46,431 nucleotides of DNA from a virus. The position numbers and the translations under genes were made by a program. Below, one piece after another: positions 44,301-46,431 of this stretch (position 1 is its first letter; every line of letters begins with the position of its first letter). Below the pieces are notes generated by a model that saw nothing but the letters and a program-made list of their open reading frames with translations, ran no database searches and was not told the origin of the DNA. The stretch covers positions 1 through 46,431 of IMG/VR virus record IMGVR_UViG_3300008120_000384. The stretch is one strand, 5' to 3'.

Positions 44301-46431
44301 CGGTTCTAGCGGCTCAAGCGGTTCAAGTGGAAGTTCTGGTACAAGTGGACAAGTTGGTGGTGTACGATATAATTTTAGTACATCAACAACAAACGCAGAT
44401 CCTGGTAATGGTATTGTTGCTTATAACAATACAGCTATTGCTTCTGTAACTGCACTTTATATAGATAACGTTGACCAATTGGGTGGTACTCGTACCGGAT
44501 GGTTTGATACTTGGGATGATAGTACAACAACAACTGCTAGAGGTATAGTAACTCTTTTAAGTAGAGATAATGGTACGATTGTAAATCAGTTTCAAGTAAA
44601 TGGAGCTGTGGTTGTTGGTGTTGGATACTACACAATACCTGTTGCTTATGTAAGTGGTACATTACCTACAAATGGAGCACAATTAGTAATAGAATTTAGT
44701 AGAACTGGTAATAGCGGAACATCTGGTAGTTCAGGTTCATCCGGCTCAAGCGGAAGCAGTGGCTCAAGTGGTTCATCCGGCTCAAGCGGAAGCAGTGGCT
44801 CAAGTGGTTCATCTGGTTCAAGCGGCACGTCTGGCTCAAGCGGTACATCTGGCTCAAGTGGTTCCGCAGGTTCTTCTGGTTCATCTGGTTTATTAGCACT
44901 AACAGGTAATACGGATAATGGTGTAATCACATTAAATGGAACTGCACCAAATGGAACGGTTGAAAGTAATTTAACATTTGATGGTACAAACCTTAGAGTA
45001 ATAGGTAACGCTTTAGTAACTGGTAACTTTACTGTAAGTGGTACTACAACATTCATTAATACTCAAAATGTACAAACAAATGATAATATATTAACTTTAT
45101 TATCATACGCATCTGGGTCTGGGGCACCAATAACAATTGATAGTGGTATTGAAGTTAGAAGAAATGCTTCAGCAACTAAACAATTTTTATGGAACGAAGC
45201 AAACACTAGATGGTATGCGGATGATAACTTTGCAGCCAATGGATTTGTACAAGCAACAAACTTTAGAGATGCAACTGGTGCGTTTAACGTAAACTTAGGT
45301 AGTGGTGGTTCTGAAGGTAGAGGTTTAGTTGCCGGATATAGTGGTGGACAATATGGTGGTATTGGATATAATGTAAGGCACACTGGTACTTCGGATTCAT
45401 TTATAGCACCTGGTGGAGATACTGCAACTTATTTAGTATTTAATAACGGATTTACATTTAGATATGCAGGTACAGGTGCAGCCGGTAGAACTTTATCTTG
45501 GACTCAGATAGGTCAGTTAGATAGTAGTGGTAACTTCACTATTCCTGGTAACATAATAGCAGCTCAGATTAATACGGGAATTGGTTTGACTGATGTTTAT
45601 TTAATGAATCAAAATGTTCGTACAACTGATAACGTAACTCACGCTAATATAACTGGTAATAACTTTATATTACCACAAAACCCTGTTGGAACAACTTACG
45701 GTAATGGTGTATCAACTACTCCATCATATATGATTTCTCAAACTGTTGGTGATAATGATGGGTGGAGATTATATGGAGAAGCAGCATCTACGAACAATGT
45801 TCGTATGGTGTTTGAGTTGATAGATGATATTGAAACAGCATATACAGACCAATGGGTATTCAGAAATAAAAGAACATATACCGATTTTATTGCTAGAAAT
45901 GAATTCCAAATAGGTGGTAGTGGTGATGCTGAAGCAAGAACATCATTAAGAGCACCAATATTTTATGATTCAAATAATACAACATATTTTACAGACCCTG
46001 CATCTAATAGTAGTATGTATGGGGTTGCAATAAGAGGTGACCAAAGTTCTACAGACTCAGCAAATCAAATATTCTTTTGGGGTAGTGGAGATACTACAAC
46101 ATCTGCAATAGGATTTAAGGCAAATGGTGGTGAATTTACTAACCCAACTGGAAATGGTGATGGTTATAATACCTACTTTACTATGGATACAAATGGTAGA
46201 GGTTGGGTATTTAGAAGGGGAGTTGGTGGTTCTGATTTTAACTCAGCATATACGTCTGGTTGGATATTGAATAATGGTATATGGCAGGCAAATGATTCAA
46301 TGCGTGCCCCAATATTCTATGATTCAAATAATACAAATTATTATGTAGACCCAGCGGGTACATCGAATCTAAATGTATTAAACATAAATTCTCAATTAGT
46401 ATTAACAACACCTGGTGGAAATGGTATAGTT
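41320..46431 (+). CDS. Third giant collagen-like tail fibre, 5' part of at least 1704 residues
   Basis: The frame opens at ATG 41320 (MKFVGNNPNGLNLVSKS) and stays open to the last base, so the gene runs off the window. Residues 1-330 contain TGSFSGSF, YGDG/IGDG-type turns and VSGSxxIFGNLAV strands like the 4144-residue fibre. Four Gly-x-y tracts follow (about 42322-42780, 43150-43689, 44056-44346, 44716-44880), separated by three copies of a roughly 121-residue beta domain with W(Y/F)DTWDDSTTT and GTLPxNGAQL. After 44,891 comes LALTGNTDNGVIT, homologous to the C-terminal domain of the 4144-residue fibre, then fibre segments with APIFYDSNNTxYxxDPA twice. The latter motif is common in phage and bacterial tail-fibre-like proteins. 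A chaperone or intramolecular peptidase domain may lie beyond the window. Confidence 0.85.
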   Translation, partial: MKFVGNNPNGLNLVSKSLIELDIDGQSKVAFSNEFLSVAGNITASQNIKAQNISASLISGSTIVGTTFSGSQFTGSFSGSFIGDGGGLTNITQIASGSTVLSVDQLGANLTGSLKVSGSVFISSSITASLFRGDGSGLFNIQADSIGDINRLKSGSAQAIISPNRGLEINTGVSIKESLQVSGSQTIFGNLAVSGSEVIFGNLAVTGSQNILGSVYVTGSQSIRGELVVTGSARVGDLTVTGNETITGNLNVAGKITTTELQATYVTSSIIYASGSNKFGDATSDRHEFTGSVGISGSIFITGDTLPTDNTTNEVLVLNTTTGRIARRFAAATSGTSGTSGTSGSSGSSGSSGTTGSSGTSGSSGSSGSSGSSGSSGSSGSSGSSGSGGTSGSSGSSGSSGSSGSSGSSGTRGTSGSSGSSGSSGSSGSSGSSGSSGSGGTSGSSGSSGSSGSSGSSGSSGSSGSSGSSGSSGSSGSSGSSGSSGSSGQAAGARYNFSTTITDTDPGNGIIQYSSATIGSVAFIYIDNLDGQGNTQTTWYDTWDDSTTTTNRGTLTITSRDGGTVVNTFTITGAVVVATGYYKIPVSYVAGTLPSNGAQLIVSFTRTGNSGTSGTSGSSGVSGSSGSSGSSGSSGSSGSSGSSGSSGLTGVGGTSGTSGSSGSSGSSGSSGTSGSSGSSGTRGTSGSSGSSGITGAGGSSGSSGSSGSSGSSGSSGSSGSSGSSGSSGSSGSSGVSGSAGSSGSSGSSGSSGSSGSSGSSGSSGSSGSSGSSGSSGSSGSSGSSGTSGSSGQGGGIRYNFTTSTTDADPGTGVVAYNNISIASVSQIFIDNTDIGSNSLTSWFDTWDDSTTTSNRGTLTLVSRDGGTVVNVFRVNGVVTAATGYYKIPVAYLSGTLPSNGAQLIVQFSRSGDSGSSGSSGSSGSSGSSGSSGSSGSSGSSGSSGTSGSSGSSGSSGTSGSSGTSGSSGSSGTSGSSGSSGSSGSSGSSGSSGSSGSSGSSGSSGSSGTSGQVGGVRYNFSTSTTNADPGNGIVAYNNTAIASVTALYIDNVDQLGGTRTGWFDTWDDSTTTTARGIVTLLSRDNGTIVNQFQVNGAVVVGVGYYTIPVAYVSGTLPTNGAQLVIEFSRTGNSGTSGSSGSSGSSGSSGSSGSSGSSGSSGSSGSSGSSGTSGSSGTSGSSGSAGSSGSSGLLALTGNTDNGVITLNGTAPNGTVESNLTFDGTNLRVIGNALVTGNFTVSGTTTFINTQNVQTNDNILTLLSYASGSGAPITIDSGIEVRRNASATKQFLWNEANTRWYADDNFAANGFVQATNFRDATGAFNVNLGSGGSEGRGLVAGYSGGQYGGIGYNVRHTGTSDSFIAPGGDTATYLVFNNGFTFRYAGTGAAGRTLSWTQIGQLDSSGNFTIPGNIIAAQINTGIGLTDVYLMNQNVRTTDNVTHANITGNNFILPQNPVGTTYGNGVSTTPSYMISQTVGDNDGWRLYGEAASTNNVRMVFELIDDIETAYTDQWVFRNKRTYTDFIARNEFQIGGSGDAEARTSLRAPIFYDSNNTTYFTDPASNSSMYGVAIRGDQSSTDSANQIFFWGSGDTTTSAIGFKANGGEFTNPTGNGDGYNTYFTMDTNGRGWVFRRGVGGSDFNSAYTSGWILNNGIWQANDSMRAPIFYDSNNTNYYVDPAGTSNLNVLNINSQLVLTTPGGNGIV
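42673..42726 (+). repeat. 18-base perfect tandem repeat, three copies
   Basis: GGCTCAAGCGGAAGCAGC occurs three times in direct succession, followed by a partial and a near-perfect copy to 42753. It encodes Gly-Ser-Ser units. Confidence 0.9.
44266..44319 (+). repeat. 18-base perfect tandem repeat, three copies
   Basis: GGTTCTAGCGGCTCAAGC occurs three times in direct succession, coding for Gly-Ser-Ser units with a different codon pattern from the repeat at 42673. Confidence 0.9.

Larger units (their letters stand above)
42322..44880 (+). repeat. Four collagen-like tracts alternating with three paralogous beta domains
   Basis: Tracts of G-(S/T)-(S/T) alternate with beta domains beginning at Gly codons 42781, 43690 and 44347 (GQAAGARYNF, GQGGGIRYNF, GQVGGVRYNF). 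All three domains share a DPGxG start, a WDDSTTT core and a TGYY-x-IPVxY strand. I recall this domain from collagen-type tail fibres of many phages. Confidence 0.9.

Noticed and set aside
41320-46431. Diversity-generating retroelement target
   Set aside because: No template repeat, reverse transcriptase or adenine-biased variable region is visible in the window; the right end is cut off, so this applies only to what is shown.

Overview
The window is an AT-rich stretch of a T4-like tailed phage (myovirus morphology inferred), read entirely on the + strand. It carries the T4-type head module: the end of the large terminase (gp17), portal (gp20), prohead protease (gp21), scaffold core (gp22) and major capsid protein (gp23). 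Neck and tail-completion proteins of the gp13/gp14/gp15 type follow. The sequences most resemble those I recall from marine T4-like phages of cyanobacteria and from uncultured marine phage contigs. Host assignment is weak. Most starts lack a clear Shine-Dalgarno sequence and sit behind A-rich leaders, which would fit a Bacteroidota host, but this is inference only. I see no tRNA, integrase, insertion sequence, CRISPR array or reverse-strand gene.

Layout. 1-6395: terminase end, a small conserved head-region protein, portal, three small core-region proteins, a disrupted prohead protease and two more small proteins. 6396-9521: a terminator, a structured leader, scaffold gp22, capsid gp23 and a strong terminator. 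9547-13863: two small virion proteins, then gp13-, gp14- and gp15-like proteins and two small proteins that share a C-terminal module with the gp15-like protein. 13863-46431, about 70% of the window, is a fibre/adhesin locus. It holds a 4285-residue protein, a 4144-residue protein, a PKD/leucine-rich-repeat protein, a tail assembly chaperone-like protein, two small virion proteins, and a third giant fibre that runs off the right edge after 1704 codons. The three giants total more than 10,000 residues. They are built from nested repeats, cupredoxin-like domains and proline-free Gly-Ser/Thr-Ser/Thr collagen-like tracts.

How the genes fit together. gp17 packages DNA through the gp20 portal into a prohead shaped by gp22 and gp23, and gp21 should then mature that prohead. 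gp13/14/15 seal the head and join it to the tail. The remaining genes probably build host-binding appendages. Genes are tightly packed with TAATG or ATGA overlaps at several junctions. A TATTTATA motif recurs in most of the longer gaps and is a candidate phage promoter element.

Main points of interest: (1) gp21 has lost a conserved internal segment and its reading frame, although gp23 keeps a typical gp21 cleavage site; (2) the 4285-residue protein has 21 copies of a domain with quantised 108- or 115-residue spacing, arranged in blocks separated by near-constant boundary units; (3) the long collagen-like tract carries a 37-46-residue super-repeat marked by an aromatic GTFFG break; (4) three fibre domains carry a complete type-1 copper ligand pattern; (5) the TATTTATA motif, which is the reverse complement of the T4 late promoter core.
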